From the IMG/VR virus record IMGVR_UViG_3300003322_000275, positions 1 to 47,011 of that record: 47,011 nucleotides of DNA. One strand, written 5' to 3'. The number at the start of each line of letters is the position of its first letter. The stretch's first letter is position 1. The stretch comes from a virus. The notes below the pieces were generated by a model. It did no database searches. It had not been told where the DNA came from and was given only the letters and a program-made list of their open reading frames with translations. Made by a program: the position numbers and the translations under genes. This document shows positions 1-6,468 of this stretch, piece after piece.

Positions 1-16
1 CTGTAAGGTGATATAC

Positions 17-54
17 TTTGACAATCCTAAGAACATTTGACAAGATTGAGAACC
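17..54 (+). promoter_or_regulatory. Tandem 19-bp direct repeats downstream of the end-spanning promoter
   Basis: Two adjacent 19-base units (17-35 and 36-54) share the start TTTGACAA and the later block AGAAC, about 14 of 19 positions identical. They lie immediately after a TATACT -10 box (12-17) and end six bases before the first ATG (61). The placement over the expected transcription start suggests an operator pair, perhaps for autoregulation by the helix-turn-helix protein encoded just downstream. The TTGACA at 18-23 could also act as a second -35 box, but its -10 partner (CAAGAT, 41-46) is weak. Confidence 0.45.
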
Positions 55-60
55 CATCCT

Positions 61-279
61 ATGCACGAAGAATCGAAAGATAGCCTAGTTACGGTACGTG
101 AAATCGCATCGATCTTAGATGTGAGTCTCGCAACTGCATATCGATGCGTAAACACGTACAAATTGATTCCAATCGCCGCGCAAGAAATGTATGGCAATAA
201 CCGCACACGCAATCTTTTTAAGCGTGACGATGTGTTAGCCCTCCGTGAAAAGCGTACGCCGCAACCAGTCGAAGCATAA
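61..279 (+). CDS. Small helix-turn-helix DNA-binding protein
   Basis: A 72-residue basic protein. Residues 11-35 (VTVREIASILDVSLATAYRC) form a clear helix-turn-helix of the MerR/excisionase type. A later segment reads NLFKRDDVLALREKR, the usual 'wing then recognition' layout of these proteins. I use the ATG at 61 rather than the upstream in-frame TTG at 37, because the TTG lies inside a repeated operator-like sequence. It is the first gene after the promoter that spans the window ends, 13 bases ahead of the primase-helicase. The role is inferred: an early regulator, possibly of its own promoter or of the repeated operator cassettes elsewhere. An excisionase role is unlikely because no integrase was found. 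Confidence 0.75.
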   Translation: MHEESKDSLVTVREIASILDVSLATAYRCVNTYKLIPIAAQEMYGNNRTRNLFKRDDVLALREKRTPQPVEA

Positions 280-291
280 AAGGATCACATC

Positions 292-2421
292 ATGACGATC
301 GCTGAAACACTTGCGGCGCTCTATACTGATTCGCCAGTATTAGAGATTCGGATTCTCCACAAAACAGGGCAAGTTGATAGTGGCTACTTTAATGATTACG
401 CACGGCTGGAAAAAGCCGTAAGCACATACAACGGCGAGAGCGCGATCTATTTCACACTTAATCCCTGTAAGGCTGAACTAATCGCCAGGATCAATAATCG
501 CATTGATACGCGCGTCAAAAAGACAACGACCGATCGCGAGATCGAAACACGCCGCTATATCATCTTCGATTTTGATCCGGTGCGCGCCGACGACATCCCC
601 GCAACAGACGACGAGCACAAGCGAGCATTGACGGCTGCCGCCAGAACCCGCGATTACTTCACGGAAAATGGTTGGCCGCAGCCGATTGAGATCGATAGCG
701 GGAATGGGGCATACCTACTTTATGCGATCGATTTTCCGAACGATGAGGAGTCACGCAAGCTCGTAACTGATTGTCTCACGGCGGCAAACCTCTTGTTTGG
801 CGACGATTGTGTTAAAATCGACACCAAGATGGCAAACGCAGCGCGGATCATTCGTCTGCCCGAAACGAAAAATATCAAGGGGGATAGTTCAAATGATCGC
901 CCGCATCGGTATGCACGTGTTATAGCGATTCCGCATGCGATTCACACGGTACATAAACTACTGTTACAGAAACTAGCCGATCTCGTGCCGCAAGAGCCGA
1001 AACCAACGTCAATCATACCCAAATTCGATTTTGATAAATGGTTAGACGACAATCAAATCGAAATCGTCAAAAAAGAGCGTTGGAATACTGCGATCATGTA
1101 CACGCTGGCGCGGTGCGCGTTTAATCCTGCACATAAGGATGCGGCGATCTTCCGTTATGATAACGGTGGGTATCAATACAAGTGTTTTCACAATAGCTGT
1201 GATAAAAACAACTGGCGCGCGTTTACGAAACTCTACCCACTTCCCGATTCTGGTAAGTCGAAGAGCGCGAAGATCATGGCGAAACTCTTTGATCTCGGAT
1301 ACACGTTCCGCATGAATGAATGCGGTGATCGAATCGAGGTCAATGGCGTACCGATTACCAACGGGTTAGCGGCGAAAGTGAGAGTCCAGATGACAGACCT
1401 TAATTTCAAAAGCGTACGCGAGATCGAAGATGCGTATCACGCAAACGCGCTGGATAACAGCTACCATCCCGTCAAGGATTACCTAAATAAGTTATCGTAC
1501 GACACAAATCGTGACTATATTCGTGAGCTTGCAGATCATTTTAAGGATATTCACCCATCGATCAATGGCGAATCCGTCTTTTATACGTGGTTCAAACGGT
1601 GGTTGATTGGTGCGGTTGCAAAGGTGTTTGGCGATCACCAAAATCCTATGCTCGTCTTAGACGGGCCGCAAGACATTGGAAAATCCTACTTTGCACAATA
1701 CCTAGCAAGTGGTCTACCACACTTTTTTCTGGAGAGCGCGATCGATCCGGAGAGTAACGACCATAAACTCCGCTTGATTCGATCGTGGATATGGGAAGTA
1801 GGCGAATTAGGTGCAACGACTCGCAAGGCGGATGTTGAAGCGCTCAAGTGGTTTATCACGCTAAAGCAGGTTGACGTACGTAGGCCATACGATCGCTATG
1901 ACATGCAAAAACCAGCGTTAGCATCATTCATCGGTACGATCAACAACGACGGTAGCGGCTTTTTGGTTGACACAACGGGCAACCGCCGCTTTCTGGTTGT
2001 TACGTTGCAACACATCGATTGGAGTTACACACGCATCCCAATCGATCAGGTGTGGGCGCAAGCGGTGTGGTACTGGCGCAACGATGAATCGGCAACGCTC
2101 ACCAAAGACGAGAAACAGTACCAACGAACACTTAATCAGGACTACGAAGCCGAAGCAACGTACATGCCAATGCTACTACGATACTTTACGATCGATCGCG
2201 ACGATAGTGCATGGATGTCATCGTATGACATTATGACGATCTTACAACAACGTGAGCGCTTGTCAGGGCCGCCGCGTAGTCAATCGATGGAGTTATCCCG
2301 CGCATGTAAAGCGCTGGGACTCGAAAAGCGCCGAATCAATGGCGTACACGGTTACTGTGGGATTAAGCCGAAAGATCAGATAACACTTACTATGCCAGTA
2401 AAACAGGGGGTAAACTCATGA
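292..2421 (+). CDS. PrimPol-VirE type primase-helicase
   Basis: A 709-residue replication protein with two enzymes in one chain. The N-terminal archaeo-eukaryotic primase domain shows the catalytic FDFDP (D93, D95), the nucleotide-binding SGNGAYLLY (136-144) and KIDTKMANAARIIRLPETKN (175-194). A cysteine/histidine cluster follows around residues 275-303 (CFHNSC at 298-303), probably zinc binding. The C-terminal virulence-associated-E type ATPase has Walker A GPQDIGKS (458-465), a Walker B-like WIWEVGELG near 500 and an arginine-finger region GNRRFLVV. Enzymes of this architecture prime and unwind phage DNA. It has a good start 13 bases after the helix-turn-helix gene, and its stop overlaps the next start (ATGA). 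It probably works with the family A polymerase at 18.2-20.8 kb. Confidence 0.9.
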   Translation: MTIAETLAALYTDSPVLEIRILHKTGQVDSGYFNDYARLEKAVSTYNGESAIYFTLNPCKAELIARINNRIDTRVKKTTTDREIETRRYIIFDFDPVRADDIPATDDEHKRALTAAARTRDYFTENGWPQPIEIDSGNGAYLLYAIDFPNDEESRKLVTDCLTAANLLFGDDCVKIDTKMANAARIIRLPETKNIKGDSSNDRPHRYARVIAIPHAIHTVHKLLLQKLADLVPQEPKPTSIIPKFDFDKWLDDNQIEIVKKERWNTAIMYTLARCAFNPAHKDAAIFRYDNGGYQYKCFHNSCDKNNWRAFTKLYPLPDSGKSKSAKIMAKLFDLGYTFRMNECGDRIEVNGVPITNGLAAKVRVQMTDLNFKSVREIEDAYHANALDNSYHPVKDYLNKLSYDTNRDYIRELADHFKDIHPSINGESVFYTWFKRWLIGAVAKVFGDHQNPMLVLDGPQDIGKSYFAQYLASGLPHFFLESAIDPESNDHKLRLIRSWIWEVGELGATTRKADVEALKWFITLKQVDVRRPYDRYDMQKPALASFIGTINNDGSGFLVDTTGNRRFLVVTLQHIDWSYTRIPIDQVWAQAVWYWRNDESATLTKDEKQYQRTLNQDYEAEATYMPMLLRYFTIDRDDSAWMSSYDIMTILQQRERLSGPPRSQSMELSRACKALGLEKRRINGVHGYCGIKPKDQITLTMPVKQGVNS

Positions 2422-2630
2422 CAGAATGGCATCCGATCACTGAGATTGTACGCAATTGTGATGTATTGTTATACGGGCCTGAAACAAAGTTTTCAGCCGT
2501 TAAATATCGATTGGGTTATTATGACTCGGAATCAGATCAGTTTGTGTGGTACGGCGATTTCGACGATCTTGATATGTGGAATCCGACTCACTGGTGCTAC
2601 TTACCAGCGTCACCGGAGGTAAAACAATGA
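2418..2630 (+). CDS. DUF551-like small protein
   Basis: A 70-residue acidic protein. It begins with EWHPI and ends with NPTHWCYLPASPE. This arrangement, an N-terminal W-x-x-I and a C-terminal THW-x-x-LP, is the signature of the DUF551 family found in many phages and prophages. The function of that family is unknown. It overlaps the primase-helicase stop by four bases and its own stop overlaps the next start, so the three genes are translationally coupled in one early operon. Confidence 0.7.
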   Translation: MTEWHPITEIVRNCDVLLYGPETKFSAVKYRLGYYDSESDQFVWYGDFDDLDMWNPTHWCYLPASPEVKQ

Positions 2631-2833
2631 ATCGTCTTAGTAAGTCGCATAAAAAACGTATGCAAACAGCGATCGAACGTCAATCGCTCCCATGCGCGCA
2701 TAAAGGCTATTATTCATCGCGACATCTCGCAAAACAAGCTGCGAAGAAGTTTAGCCATGAATACGACAAGCAATTGATGTTTTATCGCTGTCCGCATTGC
2801 GGGATGCATCATCTAACGACTGTGAGATCATAA
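2627..2833 (+). CDS. Small zinc-finger protein
   Basis: A 68-residue basic protein. The pairs C-x-H (CAHKGYYS) near residue 19 and C-x-x-C...H-H (YRCPHCGMHHLTT) at the C-terminus form a likely single zinc site. The fold looks like the small phage zinc proteins that turn bacterial-looking RCPHCG ribbons into nucleic-acid or protein adaptors. The start at 2627 overlaps the previous stop as ATGA with GGAGG-like sequence upstream; longer in-frame extensions run into the upstream gene and are not needed. No specific function can be assigned. Confidence 0.65.
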   Translation: MNRLSKSHKKRMQTAIERQSLPCAHKGYYSSRHLAKQAAKKFSHEYDKQLMFYRCPHCGMHHLTTVRS

Positions 2834-3493
2834 ATGCCAAACAAGCCGAAAACCAACTACAAAGCGCGTGACGGTGAGATTCACGCGAAAGACACCTTTC
2901 AGACGCCCGCCTACGCGCTTGATCCCCTACTCCCCTATATTGAGCGCTTTAGGACCGTGTGGGAGAGCGCACACGGTCATGGGTATCTTGTACGAGCGCT
3001 TACGCGCGCGGGCAAAGACGTTATCGCAAGCGATTTAGCAACACAGGGAGATTTTTTCAAGCTTAACGTGCGTGACCCGATTGGCGGCAGTTTGAGTATT
3101 TTTGATTGTAATGTGGTACAAGTTACAAACGTACCATTTTCGCTTAAATTTAGGTGGATTGCGGATAGCTGTAATCGCCGTCGTGCGTTCGCACTCTTAG
3201 TGCCCTCTGATGTCTTGTTCGCTGGCGAGCGAGTCCAACCGTTGATCAAACGATACAACCTGGAGATGCTTGTACCAAACAAGCGGATCAACTATTGCAC
3301 ACCCGAACGCGGATGGGATGGATCATCGGCGCAAATGCACACCAGTTGGTTGACATACGGACTCAATATCGGTCGTCTGATTACCTTTGTAGAGATCAAG
3401 CCGCGACCGGAAGAACCGTTAACGCGCAACCTCTTAGACTGGAAGCCCGATCGCCCGAATCAACTGCGTATTTTTCGGCCCGGATCACTGTGA
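2834..3493 (+). CDS. Phage adenine-methyltransferase fold protein with altered motifs
   Basis: A 219-residue protein that follows the plan of phage N6-adenine methyltransferase-like proteins: an N-terminal DTFQTPAYALDPLLPYI, an AdoMet-binding motif I region WESAHGHGYL (usual form WEPAxGxG), an acidic motif II (VIASDLATQGDF), a motif IV region and a C-terminal target-contact part. The motif IV position reads TNVPFS where an active enzyme would have N-P-P-[FY]. Motif I has also lost its usual proline and cysteine. I therefore call it a methyltransferase fold that may be inactive or may have changed specificity. It starts directly after the zinc-protein stop and is the last gene before the non-coding RNA region. 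Confidence 0.65.
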   Translation: MPNKPKTNYKARDGEIHAKDTFQTPAYALDPLLPYIERFRTVWESAHGHGYLVRALTRAGKDVIASDLATQGDFFKLNVRDPIGGSLSIFDCNVVQVTNVPFSLKFRWIADSCNRRRAFALLVPSDVLFAGERVQPLIKRYNLEMLVPNKRINYCTPERGWDGSSAQMHTSWLTYGLNIGRLITFVEIKPRPEEPLTRNLLDWKPDRPNQLRIFRPGSL

Positions 3494-3522
3494 AATACAC
3501 GTTATTTTAACCAGATTTTAAC

Positions 3523-3551
3523 TTGACAATCCTCTGCGAATCGATTATACT
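3523..3551 (+). promoter_or_regulatory. Consensus promoter for the non-coding RNA region
   Basis: TTGACA (3523-3528), exactly 17 bases, then TATACT (3546-3551). An AATCGATT palindrome (3539-3546) touches the -10 box and resembles the operators of the other cassettes. Transcription would begin near 3557-3560, right where the first long RNA stem starts. Confidence 0.85.
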
Positions 3552-3897
3552 ACGTGCAAGTGATAGACGTTCGGGCGCGACTCATAATCGCCACAACGAT
3601 AGATCAACAACAGTAGACGCTCTGCGGGAATCTGTTGCGTCTATCACACGTCGTTACACATCACAGTATCATGCGGTGTCGCTCACCGTTCCGGTACACC
3701 ATAGTCGGTAGCTGCGAATGCGGGAGTCCGGCGTGTGTAACGACGAGCCGCGCATTGACGAGTAGCCACCTCGAAGCCGGAGCTAAACGGGCGCGGTACA
3801 AAGCGGATCGATCGGGTTGAGTCACGAGTAAGATGTTATGCGAGTCAGGCGACTCCACGTGTCACGCGCATAGCACACCCGATCGATCTATAAATGA

Positions 3898-4023
3898 TAC
3901 GCAGTAGCTCAGTGGGAGAGCGCGACTCGGCGCAACCGAGCGTACAAGATCGCTATGACTTTTGCTGGATACTAAAGCGGCTAATAGCGATCGGTGTTGG
4001 TTCGATTCCAACCTGCGTAACCA
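3898..4023 (+). tRNA. tRNA-like body with the anticodon arm replaced
   Basis: The 7-bp acceptor stem is TACGCAG/CTGCGTA, with discriminator A and an encoded CCA end (4021-4023). The D arm is GCTC-AGTGGGA-GAGC and the T arm is GTTGG-TTCGATT-CCAAC, all canonical. The total of 126 nt is far too long, however. Between the D arm and T arm lie a short hairpin CTCGG-CGCAA-CCGAG and a 9-bp stem GATCGCTAT/ATAGCGATC (3948-3956/3984-3992) enclosing 27 nt. No normal 5-bp/7-nt anticodon arm can be drawn, so no amino acid is assigned. A CTA triplet just before the right arm could mimic an anticodon only if an intron were removed. It sits inside the large structured RNA, so it may serve for processing or as a structural scaffold. 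Confidence 0.6.
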
Positions 4024-4175
4024 TGATCTTTGGCCCGAACACGATCGAACGTGAAAACAGAAGCGCCGTAGGCAAACCGAACAACACGTGACTTTAGGTA
4101 GGCGTGCGGGAATCGTATCGGCGGATCGTAAGTAGGACGCGAGAAGGCAGACCGTCATGTAACCACATCAAACGA

Positions 4176-4320
4176 TCTCTACTCGTATCTGGAGTCAAAA
4201 ATCGGTGTGTATACCGCTACACGTATCTATGCGCGATGACGATCGCTAAATCGGCAGCATTTGAGTGCTGCGATCATAGACACAACATCGATCGCGGTTG
4301 ACTCCAGATACGAGTAGAGA
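4176..4320 (+). repeat. 22-bp perfect inverted repeat closing the last RNA domain
   Basis: The left arm 4176-4197 (starting TCTCTACTCG) is the exact reverse complement of the right arm 4299-4320. The 101 bases between them contain smaller hairpins such as GCAGCA-TTTGAG-TGCTGC. It is the longest perfect stem in the window. A T5 run lies seven bases after the right arm, so the element could also help end the RNA before the gene at 4362. Confidence 0.9.
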
Positions 4321-4361
4321 ACAGAAGTTTTTGTAATCGAGCATGAAAGGAAAACAATCTC

Positions 4362-4934
4362 ATGGCAAAGAAAGTTGACGAGCAGACTCAGATGGTTGAA
4401 TGGCTACGGCTTGCGGATGCTGCCGAACGTACGGGCAAATCGCAGGCGACGATCCGAAGCGCGCTCCGCAAGCATGAGATCTTCACTGCGAATTCGGATG
4501 CGTTTCGCGAGATCAGGCCGATGTTGCAGATGCCCGATGGCTCGTTTCAGCCTGGTGGGGGGCACAGCAGCATCGTTGTACGCAGCGATCTCTTGCAACA
4601 GTGGGCCGAAGTTGCCGACCAGCGTGCGACGACTCAGCGATCGGTGGGTACAGTCTACAAGCTCAATCTCCGCGATCAGCCGTTGGACGCCAATCAGATC
4701 GCAGGTGTGCGTGCGGCTAACGATCAGATCGCGCGCGACGGCAGCACGATGACTCTCCAACAGGCCGTTGAAGTCTTGCTGGCACCGTTCGATGTCAACC
4801 TGCGGCGCGCGTTTGAGCGCAAGCCGCGTGAAGAGTCGAACGCGAGCGAAGAGTCGCATATCGACACGGCGACTCCAAACACCGATAACGTTCAACAGGT
4901 TGCTGCCTTTGAGTTTGAGCTTGTCGAAGGCTAA
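4362..4934 (+). CDS. Putative helix-turn-helix protein
   Basis: A 190-residue protein without a firm family match. Residues 14-35 (RLADAAERTGKSQATIRSAL) form a plausible helix-turn-helix. The centre and C-terminus are polar, and the last 45 residues are rich in E, S, N and D (low complexity). The start at 4362 has AAAGGAAAA upstream. It stands alone between the structured RNA and a strong terminator, so it is either read from the RNA promoter or translated from the same transcript. Proximity suggests a regulatory or RNA-associated role, but that is inference. A 188-residue frame on the opposite strand is a shadow of this gene. Confidence 0.7.
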   Translation: MAKKVDEQTQMVEWLRLADAAERTGKSQATIRSALRKHEIFTANSDAFREIRPMLQMPDGSFQPGGGHSSIVVRSDLLQQWAEVADQRATTQRSVGTVYKLNLRDQPLDANQIAGVRAANDQIARDGSTMTLQQAVEVLLAPFDVNLRRAFERKPREESNASEESHIDTATPNTDNVQQVAAFEFELVEG

Positions 4935-4953
4935 CGACCGATCGCACACCGAA

Positions 4954-4991
4954 CTAAAAGCACTTGACATTCGATCGTCAAGTGCTTTTAG
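4954..4991 (+). terminator. Bidirectional stem-loop terminator
   Basis: A perfect 15-bp stem CTAAAAGCACTTGAC/GTCAAGTGCTTTTAG with an 8-base loop. The outer part of the stem is A4/T4, so it can act in both directions. It closes the unit formed by the structured RNA and the gene at 4362. Confidence 0.75.
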
Positions 4992-5020
4992 ATTCTCTCA
5001 AATCTACACGGTTTCAGGGA

Positions 5021-5049
5021 TTGACATTGATAATCGATTGTGGTATGAT
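5021..5049 (+). promoter_or_regulatory. Promoter-operator cassette upstream of the 74-residue gene
   Basis: TTGACA (5021-5026), 17 bases, TATGAT (5044-5049). The spacer contains TAATCGATTG (5031-5040), and a second related box GAAACGATAT lies at 5062-5071. The sequence before the -35 (AATCTACACG...) is nearly identical to that of the cassettes at 37388 and 39184. Confidence 0.85.
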
Positions 5050-5089
5050 TACGTCAGTTGAGAAACGATATTTAAGAAAGGTACTGACG

Positions 5090-5314
5090 ATGGCTATGAG
5101 TATGAAGTATGGCGATCGCGGCTTCTATAAGCGCGAAAATTGGCGGATCGTAGATGTTACCGCATCGGATGATGCAGTAACGGCATTTGGGAGTGGGGTA
5201 GGCTATACGGAAACAACGCTAGACGGTCGGCGGATGTGGACGGTAGACGGTGTATATCACTATGAAATCGTTCGCAAGGACGGCGCACCAAACCGTGCAT
5301 ACGGTATGCACTGA
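5090..5314 (+). CDS. Small protein of unknown function (operator-cassette gene)
   Basis: A 74-residue protein that I do not recognise. The start at 5090 follows GAAAGG with good spacing and lies about 40 bases after a consensus promoter; the longer in-frame reading starts inside the terminator and is rejected. The composition is mixed with several aromatic residues (FYKRENWRIVDVT, WTVDGVYHYEIV), suggesting a small beta-rich domain. It is a single-gene unit with its own regulated promoter, like the small genes at 28.4, 36.1, 37.5, 39.3 and 40.1 kb. Its product may therefore belong to the same regulon. Confidence 0.75.
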   Translation: MAMSMKYGDRGFYKRENWRIVDVTASDDAVTAFGSGVGYTETTLDGRRMWTVDGVYHYEIVRKDGAPNRAYGMH

Positions 5315-5339
5315 AGAGATCGAAGAAGCGTTAGCGTGT

Positions 5340-5368
5340 TGTTGGGGGATCATTATGATCCCCCAACA
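5340..5368 (+). other. Strong hairpin ahead of the DUF6011 gene
   Basis: A near-perfect palindrome built on GTTGGGGGATCA/TGATCCCCCAAC (about 12 bp with a 3-5 base loop), 35 bases before the next ATG. It has no T-run, so it is not a standard terminator. It could be a weak terminator, an RNA-stability element or a translation-control hairpin. Confidence 0.6.
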
Positions 5369-5403
5369 CAACTGCCGTATCTTTACGGAAAGGATGGGCT
5401 TCT

Positions 5404-6255
5404 ATGCCAACCTCAACCACCTTCGACTGGAACGACGATCGCGTCAAGCTCGTTATCGAGCGCGTCACCGCGAAAAATGTCAAAGTTACCCGTGAGCATT
5501 GCGAGAAATCGAATACACTGCAATGGATTGCGACGTACTACGCCGAAACGTATGGCGGATCATTCGATTTCATGCGCCAGATGCACGCAATCATCGGCTC
5601 TGGCGGACGCCTGAGTTTCGGCCAGATGGCGGGCGTTGTCAACTGCATGATCGCAGAGTCAAAGCGCCGTAAGCCATCCAAGATTGAGGACCTTTCCGCC
5701 GATCTCCCAGCCGTTGCACCACCTGTGATTCCAAGCGTCGTACAAACAACCGAATCCGCGTACGAGTCGCTACGTGAGGCGCAAAAGAGTAACAGTAGTA
5801 CCGGCGCCGCATTGCGCGATCTGCTGTATGCAACTGTAGCGGAGCGCCGATCAGATGAAGCGGTTACGCCGGTTGTCAAAAACGGTACGTACACCGTTGT
5901 GCTGAGTGAGGCTGGCGCGTATCGTACGCTGCGAATCGAGGACTGTCCCGAAATGATGGATCGCCCGGCTGGTACGCAGATCGCGGGGTTCCTCTCTGGT
6001 CCCGATAACGAGCGCGATTTTACCAATTGCGCATTCATCGCGGGGAGTCAAGTCATAATGTGGGCGCGTTTCAAGCACGACTCGACTTCCGCGCAAGCGC
6101 TTAAAATCCTCGTGAGCGCGACCGACGACCAGCGCGCCGACTATGGCACGGCCTATGCCATGGAGAGTGGGCGATGCTGCCGCTGTGGGCGCAAGCTCAC
6201 CGTACCAGCGTCCCTGTTTCGTGGTATGGGGCCGGAGTGCAGTAAGAAGGCTTGA
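5404..6255 (+). CDS. DUF6011-type zinc-binding protein
   Basis: A 283-residue protein. The C-terminus CCRCGRKLTVP...GMGPEC (from about residue 257) is the DUF6011 zinc module (C-x-x-C-G-R-x-L...G-x-G-P-x-C), common at the end of phage and actinobacterial proteins. The N-terminal 90 residues are a separate helical part (DDRVKLVIERVTAKNVKVTR; YGGSFDFMRQM). The middle (about 165-250) looks like a beta-rich domain with VKNGTYTVVL and YRTLRIED. AAAGGATGG precedes the start at 5404. Related phage proteins combine DUF6011 with a domain that binds DNA ends or nucleotides, but no activity can be assigned here. Confidence 0.75.
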   Translation: MPTSTTFDWNDDRVKLVIERVTAKNVKVTREHCEKSNTLQWIATYYAETYGGSFDFMRQMHAIIGSGGRLSFGQMAGVVNCMIAESKRRKPSKIEDLSADLPAVAPPVIPSVVQTTESAYESLREAQKSNSSTGAALRDLLYATVAERRSDEAVTPVVKNGTYTVVLSEAGAYRTLRIEDCPEMMDRPAGTQIAGFLSGPDNERDFTNCAFIAGSQVIMWARFKHDSTSAQALKILVSATDDQRADYGTAYAMESGRCCRCGRKLTVPASLFRGMGPECSKKA

Positions 6256-6312
6256 CGTAGGAATCGCCCATTTTGTCTTGCTGTTTTGTTCGTACGATAC
6301 AAAAGGTTAACA

Positions 6313-6468
6313 ATGCACTACGCCGATCTGACACCGATCGAGCGCGCGATCTTTGATCTCATTACGGATGACTACACGGTACAAGAGATCGCCTACGCGC
6401 TAAATCTATCGATCGCGGCTGTTCAAACTGCGATTAAATCTCTGAAACAAAAGTTGAGTACGCAATGA
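6313..6468 (+). CDS. LuxR/sigma-region-4-like mini regulator
   Basis: A 51-residue protein that is essentially one helix-turn-helix: LTPIERAIFDLITDDYTVQE then IAYALNLSIAAVQTAIKSLK. The pattern of LT-x-x-E followed by an HTH ending in V-x-x-x-I-x-x-L-x-x-K is that of LuxR or sigma region 4 domains. The ATG at 6313 follows AAAAGG, and an upstream TTG is less likely. Its stop overlaps the start of the SprT-like gene. A paralogous mini-HTH occurs at 7850. Both are small enough to act as dimeric regulators. Confidence 0.75.
   Translation: MHYADLTPIERAIFDLITDDYTVQEIAYALNLSIAAVQTAIKSLKQKLSTQ

Larger units (their letters stand above)
3557..4335 (+). ncRNA. Large multi-stem structured RNA with an embedded tRNA body (GOLLD/ROOL-like candidate)
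   Basis: No convincing reading frame exists in this stretch. Instead it is a string of closed domains: stems 3560-3569/3638-3647 (10 bp), 3649-3660/3734-3745 (12 bp), 3747-3753/3791-3797 (7 bp with one G-U), 3806-3817/3877-3888 (12 bp), a tRNA body 3898-4023, a less regular part 4024-4175, and a 22-bp perfect stem 4176-4197/4299-4320. The first domains are separated by only one base. The motif TGCGGGARTC occurs at 3623, 3719 and 4105. A consensus promoter sits just upstream, and a T5 run (4328-4332) follows the last stem. The length near 780 nt, the phage location and the embedded tRNA match what is known of GOLLD and ROOL RNAs. Family membership is inference, while the structure itself is visible. 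Confidence 0.75.

Noticed and set aside
3898-4023. tmRNA
   Set aside because: A normal D arm is present, there is no tag reading frame with terminal alanines and the length is only 126 nt.
4081-4166. A second tRNA ending GTCATGT-A-ACCA with a possible acceptor stem ACGTGAC
   Set aside because: The stem needs a G-U pair and leaves two unpaired bases before CCA, and there is no T arm (no TTCRA) or D arm. I treat it as part of the large RNA.
3635-4301. Several 60-98 residue frames on both strands in the RNA region
   Set aside because: They cross the stems, lack ribosome sites, have unprotein-like composition and overlap the tRNA body.
4176-4320. 22-bp inverted repeat as a transposon end pair
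   Set aside because: Only about 100 bases lie between the arms, no transposase or target duplication is seen, and the element fits as the last RNA stem.
4404-4970. 188-residue minus-strand frame
   Set aside because: Antisense shadow of the gene at 4362 with no ribosome site; it would also run through the terminator.
5538-6038. 166-residue minus-strand frame
   Set aside because: Shadow of the DUF6011 gene, serine/arginine-rich, no start signal.
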